The notes under the pieces: generated by a model | What the model was told of the DNA's origin: nothing | Database searches by the model: none | Seen by the model: the letters and a program-made list of their open reading frames with translations, nothing else | Shown here: positions 24,656 to 35,850 of the stretch, one piece after another | How positions within the stretch are numbered: position 1 is the stretch's first letter | Layout: each line of letters starts with the position of its first letter | Made by a program: the position numbers and the translations under genes | NCBI GenBank assembly: GCA_002007465.1 | Contig: LNAC01000018.1 | Span: 5,022,464 to 5,086,463, forward strand | Direction of reading: 5' to 3' | DNA from: Ailurus styani | Lineage: Eukaryota; Chordata; Mammalia; Carnivora; Ailuridae | DNA: 64,000 nt

Positions 24656-24865
24656 TCCAGGTGCCTGGATGGCTCAATGGGTTAAAGCCTCTGCCTTCAG
24701 CTCAGGTCATGATCTCAGGGTCCTGGGATCGAGCCCCGCATTGGGCTCCCTGCTTGGCAGGGAGCCTGCTTCCTCCTCTCTCTCTGCCTGCCTCTCCACC
24801 TACTTGTAATCTCTCTCTCTGTGTCAAATAATAAAATCTTTAAAAAAAAAAAAAGAAGAAGAAAA
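24656..24865 (+). mobile_element. can-SINE, sense, CILP intron 8
   Basis: TSD gaaaaccataa[a]g at 24643-24655 and 24866-24877. It ends less than 100 bases before the exon 9 acceptor. Confidence 0.92.
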
Positions 24866-24958
24866 GAAAACCATAAGGTGCTGCAGAGAGGTGAGGTGAG
24901 GGTACCCTTTGTGTAGGACATGAACTTACTTCTAATATTCACACCATTTCCTCCACAG

Positions 24959-27261
24959 CCGCTGATGAGATTCCTTGTAATCCAACCCCTGAGAGCTACC
25001 TTATTCGGCTGCCCCATGATTGCTTCCAGAAGGCCACCAACTCTTTCTACTATGATGTGGGCCACTGCCCTATCAAGACCTGTGCAGGGAAACAGGATAA
25101 CGGGATCAGGTGCCGGGATGCTGTGGAGTACTGCTGTGGCATCTCCAAAACAGAAGAGAGGGAGATCCAGTGCAGCGGGTACACACTGCCCACCAAGGTG
25201 GCCATGGAGTGCAGCTGCCAACGGTGCACAGAGACCCGGAGTATTGTGCGTGGCCGCGTCAGTGCTGCTGACAATGGGGAACCCATGCGTTTTGGCCACG
25301 TGTACATGGGGAGCAACCGTGTGAGCATGACTGGCTACAAAGGCACTTTCACCCTCCATGTTCCCCAGGACACAGAGAGACTGGTGCTCACATTTGTGGA
25401 CAGGTTACAGAAGTTTGTTAATACCACTAAAGTGCTGCCCTTCAACAAGAAGGGGAGTGCGGTGTTCCATGAGATCAAGATGCTTCGGAAGAAAGAGCCC
25501 ATCACATTGGAGGCCATGGACACCAACATTATCCCCCTAGGGGAGATGGATGGAGAAGACCCTATGGCCGAGCTGGAGATCCCATCCAAGAGTTTCTACC
25601 GGCAGAATGGAGAGCCCTACACAGGAAAAGTAAAGGCCAGTGTGACTTTCCTGGATCCCCGGAATATTTCCGCAGCCACGGCTACCCAGAGTGACCTGAA
25701 CTTCATCAATGATGAAGGAGATACCTTCCCCCTTCGGACATATGGTATGTTCTCTGTGGACTTCACAGACGAGGCCACCTCAGAGTCACTTAATGTTGGC
25801 AAGGTGAAGGTCCACCTTGACTCAACCCAGGTCAAGATGCCGGAGCACGTGCCCACAATGAAACTCTGGTCACTCAACCCAGACACAGGATTGTGGGAGG
25901 AGGAAGGTGACTTAAAATTTGAAAGCCAAAGGCGGGGCAAAAGGGAAGAAAGAACCTTCCTGGTGGGCAACATGGAGATCCGTGAAAGGAGGCTCTTTAA
26001 TCTGGATGTTCCAGAAAGCAGGAGGTGCTTTATCAAGGTTAGGGCCTACCGGAGTGAGAGGTTCTTGCCCAGTGAGCAGATTCAGGGGGTTGTGGTCTCT
26101 GTCATCAACCTGGAGCCCAGGACTGGCTTCTCGTCCAACCCCAGGGCCTGGGGCCGCTTTGACAGTGTCATCACAGGCCCCAATGGGGCCTGTCTGCCTG
26201 CCTTCTGTGATGACGAGTCCCCCGATGCCTATTCTGCCTATGTCTTGGCAAGCTTGGCTGGGGAAGAATTGGAAGCCGTACAGTCTTTTCCTAAATTCAA
26301 CCCGAATGCAATTGGTGTCCCTCAGCCCTATCTCAATAAGCTCAAATACCGTCGGACAGATCATGAGGACCCACGGGTGAAGAAGACAGCTTTCCAGATC
26401 AGCATGGCCAAGCCACGGCTCAATTCAGCCGAGGAGAGCAATGGGCCCATCTATGCCTTTGAGAACCTCCGGGCATGTGAGGAGGCTCCCCCCAGTGCAG
26501 CCCACTTCCGGTTCTACCAGATTGAGGGGGATCGGTATGACTACAACACTGTCCCCTTCAATGAGGATGACCCTATGAGCTGGACTGAAGACTACCTGGC
26601 ATGGTGGCCCAAGCCAATGGAGTTCAGGGCCTGCTACATCAAGGTGAAGATCGTGGGGCCAGTGGAGGTGAATGTGCGATCCCGCAACATGGGGGGCACC
26701 CACCGGCAGACAGTGGGGAAGTTGTATGGAATCCGGGATGTGAGGAGCACACGGGACAGGGACCAGCCCAATGTCTCATCTGCCTGTTTAGAGTTCAAGT
26801 GCAGTGGGATGCTCTATGACCAGGACCGCGTGGACCGCACACTGGTGAAGGTCATTCCTCAGGGCAGCTGCCATAGAGCCAGCGTCAACTCCATGCTTCA
26901 TGAGTACCTGGTCAACCACCTACCACTAGCAGTCAACAATGACACCAGCGAGTACACCATGCTGGCACCCCTGGATCCACTGGGCCACAACTATGGCATC
27001 TATACTGTCACTGACCAGGACCCTCGTGTGGCCAAGGAGATTGCACTTGGCCGGTGTTTTGATGGCACATCCGATGGCTCTTCCAGAGTCATGAAGAGCA
27101 ACGTGGGAGTGGCCCTGACCTTTAACTGCGTAGAGAGGCAGGTGGGCCGCGAGAGTGCCTTCCAGTACCTGCAAAGCCCCCCTGCCCGGCCCCCTGCCAC
27201 AAACACTGGCAGAGGAAGAGTGCCCTCACGGAGACAGCAGCGGGCCAGTAGGCGTGGCTAG
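24959..27261 (+). CDS. CILP: CILP coding exon 9: C-terminal two thirds, furin site, early TAG
   Basis: Residues 396-1162 in one exon, as in other CILP genes. A basic cleavage site RRGKR ends at residue 724, followed by EERTFLVG; in human CILP processing at this position separates the N-terminal chain from the C-terminal NTPPHase-homologous chain. Sequons include NTT, NIS and NDT. The frame ends with SRRQQRASRRG and TAG at 27259-27261. Past the TAG the same frame stays open for 21 codons (VASLSFPGLASQPQSS at its end) to TAA at 27325-27327. These 22 positions line up one-to-one with the human tail as I recall it. Confidence 0.97.
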
Positions 27262-27530
27262 CGCAGGCGCAAAGCGGTGGCCTCGCTGAGTTTTCCTGGG
27301 CTTGCTTCGCAGCCTCAGAGCAGCTAAGTTTCGTGGTACTTTTCTTCCCCCTCCTCATGCGACAGCCATTGTGAGACTGATGCATAAACTGTCACTTGGT
27401 TAATTTAAGCACATCTGTTCCCGTGCAGTTTGCTTGTTTGTTTCTTCATGCTTTTATTTACTATCTTTATCCCCTGATACTGATTGGCATATAGCTCCCC
27501 AAAGGTCAAAATAAAGTCTTTTTGTCCTGT
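27262..27530 (+). other. CILP: CILP 3' UTR (includes former coding tail)
   Basis: The first 66 bases still read as a CILP-like C-terminus up to TAA at 27325. The rest is AT-rich. The end is placed just past AATAAA at 27510-27515. Later AATAAA motifs near 28000 and 28050 could give longer ends. Confidence 0.75.
27510..27515 (+). promoter_or_regulatory. CILP: CILP polyadenylation signal
   Basis: Canonical AATAAA 249 bases past the TAG, followed by a GT/T-rich stretch (CTTTTTGTCCTGTTC) that fits a downstream element. Confidence 0.75.
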
Positions 27531-28989
27531 TCTTTAAAAGAAATATGGGAAATTGACCATTGGTAAAGTCTGTGGCCATCAACGAAAATGTACTTCCTTC
27601 TGTTTTTTCAGGGTTTTGCTCACCTCTACGATAATGATAATCTGATGTTAAAGACCAAATAACCAATGTAAGGCATATTCCTTGGACTTGGTCTACAAGA
27701 CATCAGCAAGGCCTCTATCACAGTTCACACATATAAATAGTGGTGAAATAAAGGAATAAACTACAATATTTTTACTTGAAATGTAAATAACTTATTTATT
27801 TCTTTGCTGAGTTTGGAACTCTACTATACATTCCACGTTAAGCCGTTGAATACAGGGTAATCGTAGTTCCTCTGCCAAGTCTGGAAAGAACATTTCACCT
27901 CCACAACTGCAATGGGTTGCTAATTATATTAGTGCTTCTCCATTTACATTTACTTTTGTTCTTCCTAGAAGACCAGTGTACCCCAGAGCAGATGTCAATA
28001 AATGTGCATTTTGTACTCGTTTTTGAGGCCCCCATCCTGTCTCTTAACCAATAAAGACAGCCACCTGCTCAGAGGGACAGAAAAGATTCTGGAAAGTAGT
28101 CACAAAGTGACATGAGGCACAGTTCCCCCCACCCCTCCCACCCAGTTACAGGGTTGAGTAACTAGGCACACACTCCAGTGATCAAGTTTGTTCTCATGGA
28201 TCATAGTTTCCACTTGCAGAGAAGAACAGAGATTCCTGGAGTTGTGAGTATGTTCTGGGCTCCTGAGCAAAGCTAAAAACATGTCCCATTTTTTTTTCCC
28301 TTTCTTTCCAATACTGTTGAGCTTATACAATGGCTTGGCCCAGGGTCAGGTAGGCTGGCCAAGTGCTCCTTCAGCAACCCCCCACTGCCTGCTGCTTTCT
28401 CCAGCTGTGCTGGCTGACCTCACTCAGAAATGATGGACTTTTTTTCTTCTTAATTTTATTCCAAACTCTTCTAAAGATGCCCAGCTTTTCCAGATACCAG
28501 ATCTCTGCTGTGTATAATAGCCCGCCCCTGTCCCTTGAGTAAAACAACTGGTCCAAATGGACAGGGCTCTGTTTTTGGAAAAAGTATTTGGTTTAAAATA
28601 GTAAATCAGAGGCCAGTGGATGGCGCCAGAGTAATCTTGGAGGCGTTTAGAGTCAGGGTGGTGGAGTGTACCTCTCCCAACCCTTCCAGAATCTCTCAGA
28701 AAAGAGGCCAAGGAGACTCAGGGAGGAGAGGGCATCATTCATAATCAGGACAGAAAGCTTTCCTTGATCTCCTGGCCGGCCCAGTTGCAACTCCTTTTGG
28801 CCATCTCTGGCCTGGACTAGATTTTTTGCTCTTGGATCAGCATCTGCCCAGCTCCCAGGGGTTTGGTTCATAATCCATTAGAAATGTCTCTGGCTGAGCA
28901 CTCTATCCTCATGACCTCTGAGAAACTGAGTGAAGGCAGGGCTGGGGCCTAGTGGCCTTGGGATTGCTCCTTGGCCCACTTCCAACACC
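27531..28989. other. CILP downstream flank, no gene recognised
   Basis: Mostly single-copy-looking sequence; extra AATAAA motifs near 28000 and 28050. No frame with family resemblance. Confidence 0.45.
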
Positions 28990-29192
28990 TTTTTTTTTTT
29001 TTTTTAAGATTTTATTTATTTATTTGACACACAGAGAGAGATCACAAGTAGGCAGAGAGGCAGGCAGAAAGAGGAGGAAGCAGGCTCCCTGCAAAGCAGA
29101 GAGCCCAATGCAGGGCTCAATCCCAGGACCCTGAGATCATGACCTGAGCCAAAGGCAGAGGCTTTAACCCGCTAAGCCACCCAGGCGCCCCC
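28990..29192 (-). mobile_element. can-SINE, antisense
   Basis: Full antisense structure ending CCACCCAGGCGCCCCC; flanks ccaacacctt and ccaataacactt suggest an imperfect TSD. Confidence 0.9.
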
Positions 29193-31328
29193 CAATAACA
29201 CTTTCTGGCGAGTAGCCATCACTGACTATTTGGGGAACCTGATGCCCCTGTCAAGGGCCCAAGTGCTCAGCTCTCTGCAGCATGGATGCCTCCCTGCTTC
29301 AGGAGCCAATTCATGGTGCTTCAACCTGACCACCCAGTTCCCTCCAAACTCGCAAAGAGAGGGTGCTGGAAAAGTGGGCTGATTGGGTTCCCTCGCCCTG
29401 TGGCCTTCTCTTTCTGTTCTCCACTGAGGGCCTGAATCAGTGGACTCCAGTAGGCCTCAGCTGGTACCTGACGTTTTTCTTCACTCACCAAATATTTATT
29501 GAGTGCCTGCTACTCTCTGCCAAGGCAAGTGTGCAAGTAGAGTGGCCTTTATGTATATATATAGTACACACAGTGACACTAGACTTGGAAGGGATGGTGG
29601 ACAGAGAAGGCTTCCTGGAGGAGGAGACATGTAATTTGAATGATAGCTAGCAGCTGGTTTGCTGGAGGTGTGGCTGTCAGGCACAAGGGCACAAGCAGAA
29701 ACAGCTTGCGCAAAGCCAGGGGTAGAGGCTGTGAGGGGGTGGAAGATACCTCTCTTTCAGATGAGGAAACACTACCAAGTTGAAATCATGTTACTTAATC
29801 GCTAAGCATCTTGCTTCCAAAGACAGAGGTGTTCCCTGCTAGCAGTGTGATTTTGGTCAAGTCGGTTTCTTCAGGACCTCATTTTCCTCATCTGTAAATG
29901 AAAGAGTTGGTTGTATACTTAAAACTAATATGATATTATATTCCCATGCTATCTTAAAAACAAATGAATGAGTAAATAAATATTTTTTAAAATGAAGGAG
30001 TTAGTCTTGATTAGAATCTAAACCATCTCTAACATCTTTTCCATGATTTTCAGTGAGGCTGAGAGCACAGTTCCCAGGATGCCTTTGCTTTACCAAACTG
30101 CTGATGATTCACTGGATGTTCCCTTCCTCTGTGGAGTCTCTACACGCTGGGTGGACAGAACATTCATTTTAGAAAAGCCCTGGGGTTTGGGTCTCAGCCT
30201 GCCGTACACCAGCTGATCAGCCAGTTACTGAGAGTCAACTGTACAAGGATGGACACCAGAGGGCACAGAGAAAGGGCACAGGCAGAGAGAGGGGCCCATT
30301 AGGCTGCCTCTGTTTCCAAGCATGGATGTTTTCCAGGCAGAATGCTCTCTAGAGTTTGGAGAGCTTTAGCAGCTGAGCTGATAGAGGAAAATGTCACCAA
30401 GATGTCAAGACAAGAACAGTTTTGAAAGACAGACGACTTAAGCCAAGTTCAGAGGTCGTACCGACACAGGTGGAGTTTCAAGCAAAGGGACAGCTAGAGC
30501 CAAGGAGCAGAGGTGGAACTGTGCACTGAAGGCTTTTGGTTACAAGTACCATGGGCTGGTGTGCCAGCAGACCTCTGGAAGGATGTAACCCAGAACTGCA
30601 AAGCCATCCGATTCCAGGCCATCACTTTCTGGCTGTGTGCTCTTATGCTCTCTCAGGGAATTTTGCTCTCTCTCAATCTGTAACTCACTCTTGTCCGACA
30701 TGCTCTTTTTCTGACTGTCCCTCTGACTTTCTCTTTCTCTCTCCACTTCCAGGTCCCTCTCTCTGGTCAATCTGTTTCTCAGTCTCTCTCTGTGTCTGAC
30801 TCTGTCTCTCTCTCACTCTCACTGTGTGGTCTCTACTCTCTTCAGGAACCCCTAGTTTCTCTTTGCAGATCAGTTTTCTCCGCTCCCCAGGATTCATAGG
30901 AAGGGTGGTCATCCCAAGCCAAAGAAGAGCTCTGCCCTAAGCCCAGATTCCTTGAATAGAGCAACTGATTGGCCCAGTTTGAATCAGGACTCCACCTCTC
31001 TCTCGTCCAATCAGCTGAGGCTGTAGTGAGGGGTGGGGCATAAAGGGCAGTCCTACTGACCCGTAGTGGTTGCGGGGGAGGTGGGGGAAATTCTCGGAGA
31101 AAGGGGATCCTGGTGAGCTGTGAAGACACCCCGAGAAGGTGAATACTTCAAGGGGATAGTGAGCAGATGGATCACTGTGGGTTTACTGGGAGTTGAGGGG
31201 TTTTTATTTCCAAACATCAGGGGATTTTAAATCCATTGAATAAGACCTGTGTGGTACTTTGAAATCTGTTAAGTCTTTCTTCATGAAAAGTGCTTGGTCA
31301 GTTCTTGTACTTCTATGTGCAGCTGGGC
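29193..31328. other. Intergenic, no gene recognised
   Basis: Contains a TC-rich low-complexity stretch at about 30655-30840. Frames reading Ser/Arg/Glu-rich on the minus strand there are products of the TC repeat. Confidence 0.45.
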
Positions 31329-31342
31329 GGGGGGGGGGGGGG

Positions 31343-31636
31343 NNNNNNNNNNNNNNNNNNNNNNNNNNNNNNNNNNNNNNNNNNNNNNNNNNNNNNNNNN
31401 NNNNNNNNNNNNNNNNNNNNNNNNNNNNNNNNNNNNNNNNNNNNNNNNNNNNNNNNNNNNNNNNNNNNNNNNNNNNNNNNNNNNNNNNNNNNNNNNNNNN
31501 NNNNNNNNNNNNNNNNNNNNNNNNNNNNNNNNNNNNNNNNNNNNNNNNNNNNNNNNNNNNNNNNNNNNNNNNNNNNNNNNNNNNNNNNNNNNNNNNNNNN
31601 NNNNNNNNNNNNNNNNNNNNNNNNNNNNNNNNNNNN
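31343..31636. other. Assembly gap, 294 N
   Basis: Preceded by 14 G at 31329-31342. The sequence after it is the inner part of an antisense can-SINE whose tail end is missing. Confidence 0.98.
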
Positions 31637-31785
31637 GTTAATGAGCGGGGGTCGGGGCACAAGGAGAGGGCGAAGCCGACTCCCGGCTACAAGCAGGGAG
31701 CTCCAGGAGCGGCTCATCCCAGGACCCTGAGATCACGACCCCAGCGAAAGGCAGCTCCTTAACCACCTGAGCCACCCAGGCGCCC
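31637..31785 (-). mobile_element. can-SINE, antisense, partial, cut by gap
   Basis: From ...AAGGAGAGGGCGAAGCCGAC to GAGCCACCCAGGCGCCC; the T-rich part lies in the gap. Confidence 0.85.
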
Positions 31786-31924
31786 GTATTTTGAAGCTGT
31801 TTTAATGGATGCATATTAAGTATTGAATTTTCGTGACTTCTTGCGGGCTAAATCTTTAATCATTATGTAATTATGTTCTTTGTTCCTCTAATGCTTTTTT
31901 TTTTTTTTTTATCTTAAAGCCTGT

Positions 31925-32520
31925 TTTGTCTAATAATAGAGCTCCCAACTTTCTTTGGATCAGTATTTGTCCATATCTTTTTACTTTTGACTTTCTGTAT
32001 CCTTTTAAAGATGTGTTTCTGGGCACCTGGGTGGCTCAGTGGGTTAAAGCCTCTGCTTTCGGCTCAGGTCATGGTCTCAGGGTCCTGGGATCGAGGCCCG
32101 CGTCGGGCTCTCTGCTCGGCAGGGAGCCTGCTTCTTCCTCTCCCTGTCTCTCTGCCTGCCTCTCTGCCTACTTGTAATCTCTTTCTGTGTCAAATAAATA
32201 AATAAAATCTTTAAAAAAAAAGTTATTTGTATCTTTATAAACACTTATTATTTTATACAGTGTTTGTTTAGCCTTCTTTACATGTTTGTCACCTCAGACC
32301 TTGCTTTTAAGGTNTGATTAGAGTTATGTTTGGGTTGGTTTTTACCATCTAACTTGCTGGGTTTTTTCTAAATCGCTTATTCTCTTATTGTCAGCTTTTG
32401 GATTGAGTGATATTTTTCTTACTCCACTTTTCCCCCTTATATCGATTTGGAAGTTTTACACTTTTGCTATTCTTCTAGTGTTTTCTTTTGAATTTTTATT
32501 ATACATACTGATTCTAACAA
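31925..32520. mobile_element. Ancient L1-like sequence around SINEs
   Basis: Wording such as TGTTTTGTCTAATAATAGAG and TTTTACCATCTAACTTGCTG resembles old L1 3' regions. Interrupted by the SINE at 32021 and the duplicated segment up to 32313. Confidence 0.45.
32021..32219 (+). mobile_element. can-SINE, sense, chimeric copy
   Basis: Differs from the copy 522 bases downstream at about five positions in its first 110 bases, then is identical through the tail and flank. Its two flanks do not form a TSD, which points to a recombinant or misassembled copy. Confidence 0.9.
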
Positions 32521-32542
32521 AATCAAAGTTATTTGTATCTTT

Positions 32543-32742
32543 GGGCGCCTGGGTGGCTCAGTGGGTTAAAGCCTCTGCTTTCGGCTCAGGTCATGATCTC
32601 AGCGTCCTGGGATCGAGGCCCGCATCGGGCTCTCTGCTCAGCAGGGAGCCTGCTTCTTCCTCTCCCTGTCTCTCTGCCTGCCTCTCTGCCTACTTGTAAT
32701 CTCTTTCTGTGTCAAATAAATAAATAAAATCTTTAAAAAAAA
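32543..32742 (+). mobile_element. can-SINE, sense
   Basis: Perfect 16-base TSD agttatttgtatcttt at 32527-32542 and 32743-32758, so this is the authentic owner of the flank duplicated at 32221-32313. Confidence 0.95.
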
Positions 32743-32865
32743 AGTTATTTGTATCTTTATAAACACTTATTATTTTATACAGTGTTTGTTTAGCCTTCTT
32801 TACATGTTTGTCACCTCAGACCTTGCTTTTAAGGTCATTTTTCTTCTTCCTGAAGAGTATCTTTT

Positions 32866-32997
32866 TTTTTTTTTTCTTTGTAGGCTCCACACCCAGTGCA
32901 GAGCCCACCTTGGGGCTTGAATTTACAACCCTGAGATCAAAACCTGAGCTGAGATCAAGAATCAGATGCTTAACCAACGGAGTCACCCAGGCACCCC
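32866..32997 (-). mobile_element. can-SINE, antisense, old
   Basis: TSD tgaaga[g/a]ta[t/c]ctttt at 32851-32865 and 32998-33012. Confidence 0.85.
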
Positions 32998-33059
32998 TGA
33001 AGAATACCTTTTAGAAATAATTTTAGTGAAGTCCTCTTGTTGGTATAGAATGATTAGAT

Positions 33060-33880
33060 TTTTTTAATTGAAATTAATTCCATATACCATAAAATTCACA
33101 ATTCAGTGGTTTTTAGTGTATTCACAAAGTTGTAAAAACCACCATCACTATCTAATTCTAGAACATTTCATCCCAGAAAGAAACCCCGTACACATTAGCA
33201 GTCACTCCCTATCCCTCCTCCACCAAGCACCTGGCAATCACTTTGTCTTTATGGATTAGCCTATTCTGGACATTTCATATAAATGCAATCATATAGTCTG
33301 TGGTCTTTTATGCCTGGCTTCTTTCACTTAGCATAATGTTTTCAAGATTCACCCATGTCCTGGCATGTATTGATATTTTGTTACTTTTTATGGCTGAATA
33401 GTATTCCATTGTATGGACATACCACATTTATCAGATGATGAACATTTAAGTGTGTCCACTTTTTGTCTATTTTAAATAATGCTGGTATTAACATACAAGT
33501 TTTTGTATGAAAATCTTTTTGGGCCTCTTAGGTATATACCCAGGAGTGGAATTGTTAGGTCATGTAGTAACTCCATGTTTAACTTTTGAGGGACTGTCAA
33601 ATTGTTTTCCACAGCAGCTGCCTCATTTTATATTCTGAACAGCATGAGGGTTCTGATTCTTTCACATTCCTGCCAATATTTGGTGTTTTCTGCTCTTTCA
33701 AAAAAATGCCATCTAAGGAGTATGAAATATCTCATTGTGGTTTTGATTTGTATTTCCCTAATGGCTAGTGATATTGAGCATCTTTTCATATATTTACAGA
33801 TCATTTCCATTATCTTTGAAGAAATGTCTGTTCAAATTCTTTGCCATTTTCTTAACATGCTCAGGCTGCTCTAACAAAAA
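33060..33880 (-). mobile_element. Old L1, antisense
   Basis: CCATATACCATAAAATTCAC, TGGCTGAATAGTATTCCATT, then GGTTTTGATTTGTATTTCCC: reverse complement of an ancient L1 3' half. Confidence 0.75.
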
Positions 33881-34170
33881 TACCAAAGACTTGGGTGGCT
33901 TATAAGTAACAGAGATGTATTTCTTACAGTTCTGGAGGCTGGGAAGTCCAAAATAAAGGTGCCCACAGATTTGATATCATGTAAAAAGTCTGCTTCCTGG
34001 TTCACAGATGGATGGTGAAAGGGGCAAGTTTATATAAGGGCAGTAATTAATTAATGAGGCTCCTACCCTCATGACCTAATTACTTCCCAAAGATCCCCAT
34101 CACCTAATATCATCATCACACTGGAGATTAGGTTTCAAAATATGAATTTTGGGGGACACAATCTATAGCA
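33880..34170 (+). repeat. Ancient interspersed repeat, family not assigned
   Basis: CTAACAAAAATACCAAAGAC ... CTTACAGTTCTGGAGGCTGG ... GGGGGACACAATCTATAGCA, a common mammalian repeat wording. Confidence 0.5.
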
Positions 34171-34283
34171 CCCATTTTTAAAAATTGGGTTGTCTTTTTA
34201 TTATTGAGTACTGAATACTAGACCCTTATCAATACTTCATCTGCAAATATTTTTTCCCATTCTGAGAGTTGTCCTTTCACTTT

Positions 34284-34491
34284 GTTTTTTTAAAGATTTT
34301 TTTAAAATATATTTTTTTTATATGACAGAGAGAGAGAGATCACAAGTAGACAGAGAGGCAGGCAGAGAGAGAGGAGGAACCAGGCTCCCCACCGAGCAGA
34401 GAGCCCGATGCAGGCCTGGATCCCAGGACCCTGAGATCATGATCTGAGCCGAAGGCAGAGGCTTTAACCCACTGAGCCACCCAGGCGCCCA
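34284..34491 (-). mobile_element. can-SINE, antisense
   Basis: TSD tcctttcac[t/c]tt at 34272-34283 and 34492-34503. Confidence 0.92.
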
Positions 34492-34577
34492 TCCTTTCAC
34501 CTTCTTAACAGGGTCCTTTGAAGCACAAAAGTTGTTAATTTTGATAAAGTCTTGTTTACTTATTTATTTTTGGTTCT

Positions 34578-34664
34578 TTTTTTTTTTAGGATTTTATTTA
34601 TTTATTTGACACACAGCGAGATCACAAGTAGGCAGAGAGGCAGGCAAAGGGAGAGGGGGAAGCA
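34578..34664 (-). mobile_element. can-SINE, antisense, broken off midway
   Basis: Begins with the T-rich end and stops inside the A/G-rich tract at ...GGGGGAAGCA; the head half is missing and unrelated sequence follows, marking a deletion or rearrangement breakpoint. Confidence 0.8.
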
Positions 34665-35570
34665 AGGAGGGTGAGACATGGCCACCTGAGGGACTTTGCC
34701 TTCCTGGTTTTAACTGGGAAAAGGCGATTCATTTTCTTTTGTTCTGATCTCTGATCCTCATAATGCAGAATCCCAGCTCTTCTGGTTGCTCTCTTCAGGC
34801 CCCCATCCCTGCATAGGTTGGGGTAGGGGGAAGGAACAAAGGAACATCCACATCAAAAGTAGATAGGCAAATGGAGTCCACAAGGGAATCTCCACTCCTG
34901 GCGTCAACCTTCCTAGGGTAAGATCAGGTCCCCGTACCTGTCCCACCCTATCCTGGAACCCCAGCTGATGCTCAAAGGCTTTACCCTCCGCAAGAACAGC
35001 TAGTGCTCCAAGGGGGACCAAGGGGAGGTGCTGTTACAAGGCCTGAGATGAAGGGGGACCTCAAAGTTTTCCCAACTTGGGTGTAATGCCTCTGTTAAAT
35101 CAGACCCTCTCCAAAGCAGAAAAATGTGGGGTTCTGGCCACAACTGAAAGATATGGGTATCAAGGGATGGACGAGGCCATGGGTGGCTTCAGTTTCCAAC
35201 TGTACCACCTCAAGACCCCAATTGGGACCCTAATGATCCCCTTGGAAACTGGTATCACCGTCACTTGGAAGCCTGCATCAGAGAGGGATTGAACAGTACA
35301 AGGGGGTTCCTACTCATTCATTTCCTGGGTTAATGCCTGTAATTGGAGCCAACTGGTTAGTCTACTTCTGGACTGAGACTTCAAGGAATATTCCCAAGTA
35401 GCTTCCAAAACTCTGTTTTGGGGAAATTCCCTGTCTTCTACTGCCTGACAGGGACTGTGTATTTCCATTTTGGTGGGAAAAAAACAAAACGTCTGCTCAT
35501 CTGTCCAAGCTGATGAGGTTTAGAACCAGGAATGATTCTATCTAGGTTTGCTGAAGGTCAAATAAGCTTG
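34665..35570. other. Sequence before the retroviral relic, nature uncertain
   Basis: No frame of useful length. It may be the 5' part of the endogenous retrovirus, but no 5' LTR or primer-binding site was recognised. Confidence 0.35.
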
Positions 35571-35573
35571 TGT

Positions 35574-35850
35574 TAAAATGGCGGTTAATCTTGTCTATCT
35601 CAAAGTTTTCTTGGGTAATTGTTAAGAAAGTTTTGCATAGAGGATAAATGGGATTACATCTACGCCCTTTCCAAATAGGATAAAGTGCTAAGGCATTGAT
35701 TACCCGACCTAGGTTTGTACTTTTAAAGGATGTTTGGGTCTGTTGGTAAAAAATGGTGGTAATCTTATCTGTGTCAACGTTTTCATGGATAATCATTAAG
35801 ATAGCTTTCAAAGTCTCTGGTAAAGGATATTTGGGTCTGTTAGTAAACAG
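35574..35850. repeat. Imperfect tandem repeats, probably retroviral leader
   Basis: ATGG[C/T]GG[T]TAATCTT with CAA[A/C]GTTTTC blocks at 35578 and 35753; TAAAGGAT[G/A]TTTGGGTCTGT at 35724 and 35821. The unit order is irregular. Confidence 0.55.

Larger units (their letters stand above)
12595..27530 (+). other. CILP: CILP gene, complete (cartilage intermediate layer protein 1), 9 exons
   Basis: Secreted extracellular-matrix glycoprotein of articular cartilage and intervertebral disc; the family is known to bind TGF-beta1 and IGF-1 and to restrain their signalling. Eight coding exons (61, 93, 270, 180, 315, 109, 158 and 2303 coding bases) join with GT-AG borders into 1162 codons plus TAG. Introns 2-6 and 8 are phase 1 and intron 7 is phase 2. 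Domain order: signal peptide (about 1-21), mucin-type WxxW domain (exon 4), thrombospondin type-1 repeat (149-201), a carboxypeptidase-regulatory-like segment (exon 6), Ig-like C2 domain (308-395), then a large C-terminal part with a furin-type site RRGKR ending at residue 724. Human CILP is 1184 residues; this frame is 22 shorter because of a TAG near the end (see findings). The gene end is placed about 15-20 bases past AATAAA and the start about 30 bases past the TATA box; both are inferred. Confidence 0.97.

Noticed and set aside
24715..25359. 214-codon minus-strand frame over the start of CILP exon 9
   Set aside because: Shadow of the CILP coding strand extended by a SINE; no family resemblance of its own.
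30540..30912. Arg/Glu/Ser-rich minus-strand frames
   Set aside because: Products of a TC-rich low-complexity tract.
31204..31762. Long frames on both strands across the gap
   Set aside because: Nearly all their length is N; they are not evidence of coding.
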